Below are positions 7,607 through 16,433 of a stretch of DNA of 38,727 nucleotides, piece after piece; position 1 is the stretch's first letter; each line of letters begins with the position of its first letter. Under the pieces are notes generated by a model. The model was not told where the DNA came from. It did no database searches and saw only the letters and a program-made list of their open reading frames with translations. A program made the position numbers and the translations under genes. The stretch comes from Pirellulales bacterium (GTDB lineage: Bacteria > Planctomycetota > Planctomycetia > Pirellulales > JAEUIK01): NCBI GenBank assembly GCA_019694435.1, contig JAIBBZ010000043.1, forward strand, positions 1-38,727. Reading direction: 5' to 3'.

Positions 7607-10600
7607 TTATCGCTCGGTACCGACAAAGATAAAGCTGGCCCAGAAAAATGGATGGCCGGCACCGACTCGTTCGCGGCGCTCGTGGAGCAGATCGAGCTGC
7701 GCCTGGTTCAGGGCCGCCAACTTGCTGTGGCCGGTGGCGAGGTAGCGATAAAAGCGGCTCATGAGCTGCTGCGTTTCCTCGTCGGGCACAGAAAACAGGC
7801 TGGTAACCACGGATTGCGCGCCCGCGTGCACGAGTGCACGACGCAAGCCGAACACGCCTTCGCCGCCTCGGATGTCGCCGAGCCCGGTTTCGCAGGCGCT
7901 GAGCACGACCAACTCGGTGCCTGCCAGGTCGATCTGGCTGACCTCTTCGGCCGTGACCCAACCGTCTTCCACGCCGCCGGCCCCCGCTTCATCGAGGTCG
8001 TTCGCGCCGGCCAGGACGATTCCCGAACGCAGCAGGGGGTTGCTCACGGATCGCAGACGCACCAACCCCCGGGCACCGCGCTCGGCGTCGGTGTCGTCGC
8101 CAGCAGAGGCGTCTTCACTGGCGCCTCGGACCTCGCTGGTGCTGTCCGTGGTGCTTTGTTGCGTGAGGAAAAAACCGTGGGTGGCGATGTGCAGAATGCG
8201 CGGCGAGTTGACGTGCTTGAGCGATTCTTCGAGCGCGCGGTCGCCAGTCAGCAGCTCGACGGGGCCAAACGGGCTGCCGGCGAGCGCTTGTTCGACTGCG
8301 TGCGCTTCGTTGGTCGCGCCGGCCAGCGCGCTCCACCTCAGGCCGCGCGTAGCGTCGGGCGGTGCCGAACGCAGGGCGAGATCGGGGCTCGCGGCCTGCT
8401 CGAACACGCCATCCTTTTCGGTGGCCTGCCAGGCCTGGACCCGGCCCTCGACCGACAGGTCGTAGTTGGGCCCGGCAAGGACCAGTGTTCGCGTGCCCTT
8501 GGCCGCCGGTTCGCGCAACAGGTCGCGTCCGGTCGAGAGGGTCGCAATCTGAAGCGACTCGATCAAGTAGTGTCCCGGCTGATCGACGAGGCTGGCGAAG
8601 GGGAGCAGGTGCAACTGGCCTTCGAGAGCCAGGTAAACCGTGCGGACCCCGCCTAGGGCGGCGCGGAGGGGGGCAAAAAGCTGCTCGTAGAGGGCCGCCG
8701 CGTCGCGCTGATAATCGTGCTCGAGGTGTTCCTCGCCATCCAGCGCCAGGCGGCGCGGCGTGTTGGCCACGAACTGCCGCATCCGTTCGATCTGTTCGTC
8801 AATGGCGTCGGCGTCGCCCAGGTCAAACATTTGCACGGGTGCCGACGCGTCGGCCCGCAACACGAAAGCGAAGTAGCGTGCCGGCAGGAAGAACTTGTCG
8901 TCGCTGGTGGCGCGAAAGTCGATCAGCCCCACGCGGACATACTCGATCAGCGCGGCATCGGGAGGGAGCCGCTTGCGCAGGTTGGCCACCTCGGGCCGCG
9001 TGGGGTTGCGCCCGGCTCCGAGTCGGCGCAGCGCGTCGCGGAGCTTGCTCTCGGCGTCGAAGAGCTGTTGTTCGAGTTCCCGCCTGCGCTGCGCCATGTC
9101 GTCGGCCGAGAGTCCGGGCGGCGGCGACACGGCCTCGGCCGCGAGTTGGCTGCGCAAGGCCCTGACTTGTCCCGCGCTCCCCGCCACGGCCGGCTGCAGC
9201 TCGAACAGTTGCTGGGCCGCGCGGAAATTACACAAGGCATCGAGCACCACCGCCTTGCGGCGCAGGACCCATTTCAGCGCCCGTTCCGGTGCGGCCGGAT
9301 CGGCGCGTTCTAGGGCGGTCATGGCCAGCAGGTGGTTGTAGCGATAGCGAATCGCGTCGAGAAACGCAGCCAGCGTCTCTTTGCCGGAGAAGGCAGCCGT
9401 GTTCTCCAATTGGTACTGGTCTTCCTCGAGCGCTGCTTCGAGCTGCCGAAACGCGTCGGCTTTGCGATCCGTGGCGTAATAGGCGTCGGCCAGGGTTGCC
9501 CGGCTGACGGCCAGCGCCGGGTGCGATTTCGGCAGGATCTCCTCGCGCAGGCGAACCGCCTCTTCCAGCAGCGGCAAGCCTTCGTCGTACCGACCCAGGT
9601 GATAACAGGTGCGCCCGACCTGGCTGATCATCTGCAGGGTGCGCGGGTTGCGCGAACCGAGCACCTGACGCCGGATGTCGAGCGCTTCGCGAAAGAAATC
9701 CAGCGCCGCCGGATAATCGCCCCGGGCATAGCGGATGTTGCCCAAGGCGTTGAGCGCGTCGGCAACTTGCGGGGAGTTGTGCCCGACCAGCCGCAGCCAC
9801 GCATCGCGATACTCGTTGAGCATCTGCTCAGCCTGGTCGTAGGCGCGCGCCTCTTGATAGAGCAGGGCCAGATTGTACTGGCTCTCCAGGTAGTCGGGGT
9901 GCGACGTCCCCAACCGCTCGCGCAGGATTTCGTTGTGCCGCATAAAGGGCGGCACCGCGCGGGTAAAATCCTCCACCTCGAAGTACACGCCGCCGATCGT
10001 GAGCAAGACGTTGGCATAGTCGAGGCTGTCTTCGCCGGTCAATTGTGCGTAGATGTCGAGCGCTTGCCGGGCATAATCGAGTGCCTTCGCCATGTCGGAC
10101 GTGGACTCGTAGAGCACGGCCAGGTTGTGCAGCGAGTTGGCATACTCGGTGTGCTTGTCTCCATACAGCTCGTGGTTCAATTCGAGCGCCTCGAGATAGG
10201 CCTGTTCGCAACGGGCGTACAGGCCCATTTTGCGCAGGGTGATACCGAGGCCGGTCAGCGCGGCGGCATAGTCGGGATGGTGCTTGCCGAGCGTGCGCTC
10301 GCGCACGGCCAGCACCTGCTCGGCCAGGGGCAAGGCGGCTTCGTACCCGCCGACCAGCCGCAGCAGGTCGGCAACGCGATCGACGTGGGGCTGCGTGTCG
10401 GGATGATCCTGGCCCAGCAGCTCGACGTACACGTCCATCACTTGCCGCGCCAATTGGATGGAGTCGAAATACCGGCCCTGGGCCTTGAGATCATTGGCCT
10501 GGTCGATCCACTTGCCGGCGTCTCGCAGGCGTGCCCGGTCGGCCGGGGCGAGCCGCTGACGATCGGCCAGCGATTGCTGCGCGAGGCGCGCGTCGACCGA

Positions 10601-13108
10601 GCGCCAGTGATCGTGGCCAAACTGCCGTTCGACGAGCACGGCATGCAGAGCGGCGGCCTCCAGCGCCGGGGCGTCGGCCTGCAATTCTTCGAGCTTCGTA
10701 GCCAAAACGCCCGCGCAAGTTGCGGCGGCGCGAACGTCGTTGATGGGCGCCTCGGCCTGCTGGGCGATCAGCCGGCAGCCGGCGAGGCTCGTCTCGAATG
10801 CCTGCCGGGCTCGATCGGCGTTGCCCTGCGCCAGGTAGAGCAGGCCCAGGTCCTTGGTGCGCTCGGCCGTTTCGCCGGCTTCGGCGCCGGCATGCTGGCG
10901 AGCCAGTTGGACAGCTTCCTCGTAGGCATGGGCCGCCCAATCGAGGTTGCCCCAGCTCCAATGCAGATTACCGATGCGCGACAGGCTGAGGCGATAGTCA
11001 TAACCCGTGGTGCCGGTGAGCGCCTGGCGAATCGCCAGGGCTTCGTAGAGCAACGGTTCCGCCTGGCCATACTCGCCCAGGGAAACGTACGCCTGGCCGA
11101 GATTGTCGGTCAGGTCGGCAAAATCGGTCGTCATGCGGTCGGTCAGGTGGCGCAGCAGGTCGAGCGATTGTTCGTACAGTGGCAATGCATCGGCCGTTCG
11201 TCCCAGATCGTCGTACAGGATGGCCAGCGCGTTGAGTCGCATCGCGAATTCAGGCGTGTCGTCGATTTGAGCCGCGCGGCTCACCTGGATCGATTCTTGC
11301 AAGACCGGCTCGGCCCGGCCGTACTCGTTCAGCAGTCGCAAGATGGTGCCGTGATTGTGCAGGCTGCGGACGAACGTCTCGGTCTGGAGAAAACGCTGGG
11401 GCCTTAATCGCTCGACGACGCGGCGAAAGATGGGCTCGGCGCGGGCGTAATCGCCCAGGTCGAGATAGAGTTGGCCCAGGCCCCCGAGGTGATTGTTGAA
11501 ATCGACTTCGTATTCCGTGGTTTCAGCGCCGAGCGATTCCTCCTCGAGCTTGAGCCCCGTTTGAAACAGCGGCTCGGCGGCAGCCGAGTCGCCCAGCAGT
11601 CGCAGCGCGTTAGCGCGATTGCTAAGCAACACGCCGATGAAGGGGTGCTGGTCGCCGAGGTATGAGCGGGCGATCTGCTCGGCGCGCTGGTAGTAGTCGA
11701 GCGACTCGCGGTACTTTTCCAGGCCGAAATAGGTGTTGCCCAGATGGTTGAGCACCTGCGCGAGCGCCGGCTCGCGGTCGCCCAAGACCGCGGTCAACCG
11801 TTGAATGGCGTGCTCAAAATCGGCGATGGCCTGGTCGGCCTGGCCGGCGATGTCGTGATCGAGGCCCTCCAAGTCGAGCTTGAGCGCGCGCACGGCCAGG
11901 GCCCGGCGCTCGGCCGTGAGCTGGCCGAGGCGTTCGATCAAGCTGAGCTGTGCCCGGGCGTCGGCGACCGTCCAGTGATCGGCGCCATGCAGTTCGGTGC
12001 GCACGCGCAGCGATTCTTCGGCCAATGGGCGAGCCTGGTCGAGATCGCTCTGCAAGAGCAGTTGATTTTCGAGCGAAACCAGGGCCCGGGCGAGATTGGC
12101 CGCAGCAATGCGCACCTCGTGATCGTCGATTTCCGTGCCGCGGCGGTGCGCCGCCAGGGCCTCGCGATAGAGCGGCACTGCGTCGGCATAGCGCGCCTGA
12201 TTGTCGAGCAGCACCGCCAGATTGTTGAGCGACACCGCGTAGTGCAGATGGCTGTCGCCTAAGACCGCGCGCCGCAGTTCGATGACCTGGCGATACAGCA
12301 CCTCGGCCTGCTGCACGTCGCCGAGCGCTTCGTAGGTGCGCCCGAGGAAATCGAGCGCGTTGATGTATCGCGGATGTCGCTGCCCGAGGCGTGCCGCGAC
12401 GACGCGCATCACCTGGCGAAATTGATCGGCGACGCCCTCCAGATCGCCGCTGTAGAGCCGCAACCGGGCGAGGGACCACAGGTATTCGGCCGTGAACGGA
12501 TGGTCGGGACCCAGGATTTTGGAGCACAGCGTCAGCGCCTCGGTGACCAAGGGGATGGCGTCGGCTGCGCGTTGGGCGTCGTCGAGCTTTTCGGCCTCGC
12601 GTTCGGCGTCGATCATGCGCCGCCGGTCATCAGCCGTGGCGGCCTCGAGCACAGGTAGCGTGTCGATGAGCAGCCGCGTCTCGGCGGTGCGGTAGTCCTC
12701 GGCGCCAAGCGTTTTGACGCAGCGCGGCAGATTCTCCTGGGCGATCGTGCGGGCCGCGGCAAAATCGCCGGCTTGCCAGGCCAGGCGCGCCAGCCAGTTG
12801 TAGCTCTCGAGGGCCGCGGGCGAATCGGGGCCCAGATCGCGCTGCTCGATGCCGATCAACTCCTGGAGCCGTGCGCGGGCCTCGTCGTATTTGCCGTCGA
12901 GCCAAAGCTGATTGACCTCGGAGGCCAGCTTGCCACGCACGGCCGACTGCTGTTCGACGGGCGCGGCGTCGGGCGCCGATTGCGCCGGTGGCTCGGCGGG
13001 CGGCGCCTGCGCCGCGCCCTGGCACGGCTGCCATACCAGTGTCGCAGCAGCGACGGCCAGCGACACCGCGGGAACAAGCAAGCGAGACAACCCGCTGTGC
13101 GCGATCAT
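7607..13108 (-). CDS. Exported giant TPR-CHAT caspase-like protease
   Basis: An 1833-residue product from ATG 13108, which overlaps the TGA of the upstream gene (ATGA). It begins with a signal peptide (hydrophobic run at about 10-27, likely cleavage at GAAQA), then a Pro/Ala linker. From about 55 to 1270 it consists of many kinesin-light-chain-type TPRs with the recurring LGxxHPxxA motif and a period near 42 residues. A helical linker leads to a C-terminal CHAT domain, with the catalytic dyad visible as ATHGFF (His1644) and LSACETGLG (Cys1739). CHAT domains are caspase-clan cysteine proteases; TPR-CHAT proteins are usually cytoplasmic, so the signal peptide is notable. The TPRs probably sense or recruit a partner. 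No processing site or substrate can be read from sequence. It is the centre of an operon of exported proteins. Confidence 0.88.
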   Translation of the reverse strand: MIAHSGLSRLLVPAVSLAVAAATLVWQPCQGAAQAPPAEPPAQSAPDAAPVEQQSAVRGKLASEVNQLWLDGKYDEARARLQELIGIEQRDLGPDSPAALESYNWLARLAWQAGDFAAARTIAQENLPRCVKTLGAEDYRTAETRLLIDTLPVLEAATADDRRRMIDAEREAEKLDDAQRAADAIPLVTEALTLCSKILGPDHPFTAEYLWSLARLRLYSGDLEGVADQFRQVMRVVAARLGQRHPRYINALDFLGRTYEALGDVQQAEVLYRQVIELRRAVLGDSHLHYAVSLNNLAVLLDNQARYADAVPLYREALAAHRRGTEIDDHEVRIAAANLARALVSLENQLLLQSDLDQARPLAEESLRVRTELHGADHWTVADARAQLSLIERLGQLTAERRALAVRALKLDLEGLDHDIAGQADQAIADFEHAIQRLTAVLGDREPALAQVLNHLGNTYFGLEKYRESLDYYQRAEQIARSYLGDQHPFIGVLLSNRANALRLLGDSAAAEPLFQTGLKLEEESLGAETTEYEVDFNNHLGGLGQLYLDLGDYARAEPIFRRVVERLRPQRFLQTETFVRSLHNHGTILRLLNEYGRAEPVLQESIQVSRAAQIDDTPEFAMRLNALAILYDDLGRTADALPLYEQSLDLLRHLTDRMTTDFADLTDNLGQAYVSLGEYGQAEPLLYEALAIRQALTGTTGYDYRLSLSRIGNLHWSWGNLDWAAHAYEEAVQLARQHAGAEAGETAERTKDLGLLYLAQGNADRARQAFETSLAGCRLIAQQAEAPINDVRAAATCAGVLATKLEELQADAPALEAAALHAVLVERQFGHDHWRSVDARLAQQSLADRQRLAPADRARLRDAGKWIDQANDLKAQGRYFDSIQLARQVMDVYVELLGQDHPDTQPHVDRVADLLRLVGGYEAALPLAEQVLAVRERTLGKHHPDYAAALTGLGITLRKMGLYARCEQAYLEALELNHELYGDKHTEYANSLHNLAVLYESTSDMAKALDYARQALDIYAQLTGEDSLDYANVLLTIGGVYFEVEDFTRAVPPFMRHNEILRERLGTSHPDYLESQYNLALLYQEARAYDQAEQMLNEYRDAWLRLVGHNSPQVADALNALGNIRYARGDYPAALDFFREALDIRRQVLGSRNPRTLQMISQVGRTCYHLGRYDEGLPLLEEAVRLREEILPKSHPALAVSRATLADAYYATDRKADAFRQLEAALEEDQYQLENTAAFSGKETLAAFLDAIRYRYNHLLAMTALERADPAAPERALKWVLRRKAVVLDALCNFRAAQQLFELQPAVAGSAGQVRALRSQLAAEAVSPPPGLSADDMAQRRRELEQQLFDAESKLRDALRRLGAGRNPTRPEVANLRKRLPPDAALIEYVRVGLIDFRATSDDKFFLPARYFAFVLRADASAPVQMFDLGDADAIDEQIERMRQFVANTPRRLALDGEEHLEHDYQRDAAALYEQLFAPLRAALGGVRTVYLALEGQLHLLPFASLVDQPGHYLIESLQIATLSTGRDLLREPAAKGTRTLVLAGPNYDLSVEGRVQAWQATEKDGVFEQAASPDLALRSAPPDATRGLRWSALAGATNEAHAVEQALAGSPFGPVELLTGDRALEESLKHVNSPRILHIATHGFFLTQQSTTDSTSEVRGASEDASAGDDTDAERGARGLVRLRSVSNPLLRSGIVLAGANDLDEAGAGGVEDGWVTAEEVSQIDLAGTELVVLSACETGLGDIRGGEGVFGLRRALVHAGAQSVVTSLFSVPDEETQQLMSRFYRYLATGHSKLAALNQAQLDLLHERRERVGAGHPFFWASFIFVGTER

Positions 13109-13677
13109 TCTTCGTTGACGAAGGGAAGGAGCAGTTTTCTCAACTCGGCCTGCCGATGAAACGCGTAGGCCAGCTCGTCGTAGAGCACCTGCGGCGTGGT
13201 CGTGTCGAGCCACAGGGAAGAATTGTAGTAGACGCCGCCGCTCTCGCTGTTGACGCTGATGTTACCCGGGCGGAGGCCGTCGTTGATCTCGGCGATTTTC
13301 AGGAGCAGCGCCGCGGGAGGCGCCGCGCCTTTGGGGATCGTGGCGATCTGCGTCCAGAGCCAGACCATCTTGACGGGTCGTTGCTGCGGGTCATGGTACA
13401 TCGTCGCTTCACCGCAGGTGACCTTCACCGCGTGATCGTCGTTGGTCAAGATCACGTGGTAAATGCCGTCGCGCTGCGCGAATGTGAGCTGGTTGGCGGC
13501 CAGCAAGGATTCCAGCGACGGGATCGCCTGACTCGGCACAGGCACGGCCGAGGGTGCAGGATCGGTCGAGGCGGTCGAGCGCGCTTGACCAGCGATCTCG
13601 ATGCTGACCAAGGCTGTCGCGATCGTAAACACCATCGCCACGGCGAGCGATGCCGTGGCGAACCAGCGAGCGGCCAT
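13105..13677 (-). CDS. Small exported YbjN-like domain protein
   Basis: A 190-residue product from ATG 13677, preceded by AGGAG at 7 bases, which fixes the start. An N-terminal hydrophobic signal or anchor (about 7-27) precedes a linker rich in Pro and Ser. The domain at about 55-190 has the strand/helix pattern of YbjN, a fold related to type III secretion chaperones: LTFAQRDGIYHVIL, then KIAEINDGLRPGNISV, then a closing helix pair YDELAYAFHRQAELRKLL. Assignment to this family is from pattern only. Its last codon overlaps the start of the TPR-CHAT gene by four bases, and it lies 56 bases after the M48 gene, so a role as adaptor, chaperone or inhibitor for the protease is an attractive inference. 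Confidence 0.6.
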   Translation of the reverse strand: MAARWFATASLAVAMVFTIATALVSIEIAGQARSTASTDPAPSAVPVPSQAIPSLESLLAANQLTFAQRDGIYHVILTNDDHAVKVTCGEATMYHDPQQRPVKMVWLWTQIATIPKGAAPPAALLLKIAEINDGLRPGNISVNSESGGVYYNSSLWLDTTTPQVLYDELAYAFHRQAELRKLLLPFVNEE

Positions 13678-13733
13678 GATCACGCTCCTCGCTCTTGAAC
13701 AACAGGATGTGCCGTGGCCGGCGGCCGGCCCCT

Positions 13734-15629
13734 TTAACCGATCGAGCGGCGCTCGGGAATCTGGACGACGATCAGCTCGATCACCTTGCCTTGCTTGACT
13801 CGCACCGCGATGCCCAATTGCCGGTAAAAGCGATAGTTTACGTCCGGGTCGGTCAACTGCCGGTAATCGTACGGGACGGCACCCAACAGCTCGTCGAGCT
13901 GCTCTTTGCTCATCCCGATTCGCAACTCGAGTTGCTTGGTGGCCACGCCGGCGGGACGCAGGACCAATGGCGGGCCTTGCTCGTCGGTCAGGCAGATGCC
14001 CAGCACGTTGTCCGTGGCCAACAGCGTGACCTTGTACTTGTCGAACCGCAAGCGGCGAATGGTCGTGCCGGGCACGGTGGAGATCACCTGCCCCTCGCCA
14101 AGCAAGGGCTTGAGTTTCTTCAGGCTCTCGGACACGCCCACCACCAGCTCGTTGCCCAGCGAGAGCGTGCTGACCGGACGCAACATATTCTCGGCCTTCG
14201 CCGTGAACGAGTTGGCCGGCTTCGGCTCTTTGCCAAGTTGTTTGCAAAGCTGGGTGTAGTGCTCGTAGCCCATCGGCCACCAGGCCGAGGCGGTGCTCAT
14301 CAAGGAGAGGTAATGCTCGAACAAGTCCAGGGCTTGTTGCTGCTGGTCGGCCTCGGCCGAGGCCGACAGCAGCACGGCCTTGTGGAAGGTGATGGCGGCC
14401 GTGATGATCGGGCTGATCGCTTCCTTGGTCCCGTCGCCAGCAAACGCCGCCTGCATGGTTTGGGCCGACTGGAGCCGGGCCAGGCCCTCTTCGCTTTGAC
14501 CTTCGAGCAGGTCAGTCACGCCGGCGTTCGCCAGCACAGCCGCACGTGCCAACAGCGGCTGGCTCTCATCAGCCCCGGCCAGCTTGGCGGCCAGGTCGAG
14601 AAACTTGGCGGCCTGCCCGACGTCTTTGCCCTCGGGAGCAACCAGGTAGGCGATGCCGAGGTTGGCAGCCGCCAGCATCGAATTGGGGTCGAGCCGGAGC
14701 GCCTCGCGCAGCGCGCCCACCGCGTCGAACCAGAGGTCCGAATCGGGGCCCGTCCGGAGCGATTCAGGCTGGAGCGAATCTGGCCGCTGATAAAACGCAC
14801 CGATGACCAGCGGTCCCAGGTCGAATTCTTTGAGGTCCTCCTCGCTGAATTGGTCGCAGTATTCCATCAGGCGGGAGTAGCCCAAGTTGGCCCAGGCCTC
14901 GTGGCACTTGGGAAAGTCTTCGGTAACCTGCCGGAAGCAGCGCTCAGCGGCGATATAGTTTTCGAACAGCAGAAACTGCACGCCGGTCTCGAATGCGGCC
15001 ATCGCGTGCCAGATTTCGGATTGTTGTTCGTCGATGTGGGCCAACCGCTGCTTGGCCGAAGGATGGTCGAACTTCAGGGCCTCGAACGACGAATATTCGA
15101 GGCCGGCATTGATGAAGCTGATGAACATGTCGAGGCAGCCTTTGGCGCTGTAGCCGGCGCGGCCGGCCAGCTTCAGTCCCTCGATGTCGGCCTCGTCTTC
15201 CTGCTCGCGGGTCGCGGCGAATTCGACCAGTGGGGTTTTCTCCAGGTTGCTCCCCTTTACGTGCTTGCACGTGATGTGCGACAGCTCGTGCCCTAGTAGC
15301 AAGGCCAGGCGTTCTTCCTTGCCTTGAATCACCTTGTCCAGTATGCCGCGGTGTACGAACACCAGCGGCTGGATCGGATCGACCGTTGTGTCGAGCGTGG
15401 CATACGCCTGAACCTCGTCGGTATCGAGAAAATTCAATTTCGGCGGCCAGGCCCAGCCCTCGACCGGCGTGGCACTGGCCACGAGCCGATCGAACACCCG
15501 CTGCGCCAATTCCTTGTCCGCTGCCGAGATTTCGGCGCGAGCCAGGCCGGGCGTCAGGCCGAGAGCGATCGTGAGCAAGAGCCCCCAGCCCGCGAGCAGG
15601 AAGGGTCGAACCAAGGTGGCATGAAACAT
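13734..15629 (-). CDS. Exported M48-family metalloprotease with TPR-like region and BamE-like C-terminus
   Basis: A 631-residue product from ATG 15629, chosen because GAGG lies 9 bases upstream and the protein then opens with a signal peptide (about 8-31). Longer in-frame starts lack both. The zinc protease motif GHELSH (His114, Glu115, His118) and the third ligand in EDEAD (Glu144) are intact and match the M48 family. The middle (about 200-460) is helical with TPR-like repeats, as in BepA-type periplasmic M48 proteins. The final 70 residues (IGMSKEQLDELLGAVP, then YYR-like and IAVRVKQGKVIELIVV) resemble the SmpA/BamE fold. It probably acts in the periplasm on envelope proteins. It precedes the YbjN-like gene by 56 bases in the same direction. 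Confidence 0.85.
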   Translation of the reverse strand: MFHATLVRPFLLAGWGLLLTIALGLTPGLARAEISAADKELAQRVFDRLVASATPVEGWAWPPKLNFLDTDEVQAYATLDTTVDPIQPLVFVHRGILDKVIQGKEERLALLLGHELSHITCKHVKGSNLEKTPLVEFAATREQEDEADIEGLKLAGRAGYSAKGCLDMFISFINAGLEYSSFEALKFDHPSAKQRLAHIDEQQSEIWHAMAAFETGVQFLLFENYIAAERCFRQVTEDFPKCHEAWANLGYSRLMEYCDQFSEEDLKEFDLGPLVIGAFYQRPDSLQPESLRTGPDSDLWFDAVGALREALRLDPNSMLAAANLGIAYLVAPEGKDVGQAAKFLDLAAKLAGADESQPLLARAAVLANAGVTDLLEGQSEEGLARLQSAQTMQAAFAGDGTKEAISPIITAAITFHKAVLLSASAEADQQQQALDLFEHYLSLMSTASAWWPMGYEHYTQLCKQLGKEPKPANSFTAKAENMLRPVSTLSLGNELVVGVSESLKKLKPLLGEGQVISTVPGTTIRRLRFDKYKVTLLATDNVLGICLTDEQGPPLVLRPAGVATKQLELRIGMSKEQLDELLGAVPYDYRQLTDPDVNYRFYRQLGIAVRVKQGKVIELIVVQIPERRSIG

Positions 15630-15766
15630 CGCGTTGATCCTCAAGACGGTTGCCCGTCGTTTGCTTTCCGAGGAAGTCCTGTGGCGGAGTTCGAACATCA
15701 TCGTGGCGGGTTTCCGCGAGGCGTGCAACACGACTTGCGGCCCGTTGCGGCGTCTCGGCCGAATCG

Positions 15767-16183
15767 CTATTTGCCGAACGGTTCGACACGCAAACCGCCG
15801 AGATGACTCGTATCGATTGAATTAGCGTCGTGTGTCGGAGCGCCCGTTGCGCGCAGCGTTGAATTCGTCGCGCGGTAATGCTGCGGCCGAGGGCCCGCCA
15901 GATGATTCACGTACTCGTCCGCGGCCGGTGGCGCCGGGCGCTCGCGCACTTCAGACTGTTCGCTCGCCGCACTGCGCGACTGCCCGCTCGTAGTCGTCTT
16001 GCCGGTGGCCAGGGGCCGATCCAGCGCGGTCGTGGGGCTGCACGGAGCGTGCTTCGCGGCCGAGGCGGCCGACGCCGGCCGCGGTTCGGAGGCAGCCAGC
16101 GAACCAAACAAAGTCAACAGCCGCAGCAACACCAGGCAGCAAATCAGGACTTGGAAAAACAGGCGGGCAGCTTGGCGAAACAT
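15767..16183 (-). CDS. Small membrane-anchored hypothetical protein
   Basis: From ATG 16183 the reading frame encodes 138 residues: a short basic start (MFRQAAR), one strongly hydrophobic segment at about 8-31 (FFQVLICCLVLLRLLTLFG) and a Ser/Ala/Pro/Thr-rich tail without recognisable domains. It matches nothing I know. A signal- or anchor-bearing protein fits the exported nature of the four genes downstream, and the 137-base gap to the M48 gene allows cotranscription. The low complexity and the lack of a ribosome site leave open that this is a chance frame in G+C-rich DNA. Confidence 0.42.
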   Translation of the reverse strand: MFRQAARLFFQVLICCLVLLRLLTLFGSLAASEPRPASAASAAKHAPCSPTTALDRPLATGKTTTSGQSRSAASEQSEVRERPAPPAADEYVNHLAGPRPQHYRATNSTLRATGAPTHDANSIDTSHLGGLRVEPFGK

Positions 16184-16331
16184 GGTGGGCACCCGAGTTC
16201 GAGCTTTGGGGGGAAGGTCGTCGTTCCAGACTGAGACGCCAGGGGTGCCGCCAGAGTTCCCGCGCGGCCTGGAAACCGGGCCCGGAACCGAAGTGTGCGG
16301 GCATTCGCTGGGCCGAAAACAAGGAATCGTC

Positions 16332-16361
16332 TTGGAGTTGACCCGGCCGGGGGGATATAAA
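16332..16361 (+). promoter_or_regulatory. Possible promoter of the TMTC-like gene
   Basis: TATAAA at 16356-16361 is preceded at 18 bases by TTGGAG at 16332-16337. A TTGACC at 16338-16343 would be a better -35 box but sits only 12 bases away. Transcription would start near 16368, giving a leader of about 65 bases to ATG 16434. The -10 match is good and the -35 match weak. Confidence 0.35.
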
Positions 16362-16433
16362 CGTCAGAGTGTTCCGCCGAGTGGGGTTTCTTCTCGCCAG
16401 CCGCAGGCTCGTCGAGGGAAAAAGGGGGGACCG

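Noticed and set aside
9332..11407. A 691-codon plus-strand open frame opposite the TPR-CHAT gene
   Set aside because: It lies wholly within the TPR repeats of the real gene and merely mirrors their regular codon pattern.
16338..16361. TTGACC followed by TATAAA
   Set aside because: The spacing is only 12 bases, too short for sigma70; I kept only a weak promoter call using TTGGAG at 18 bases.
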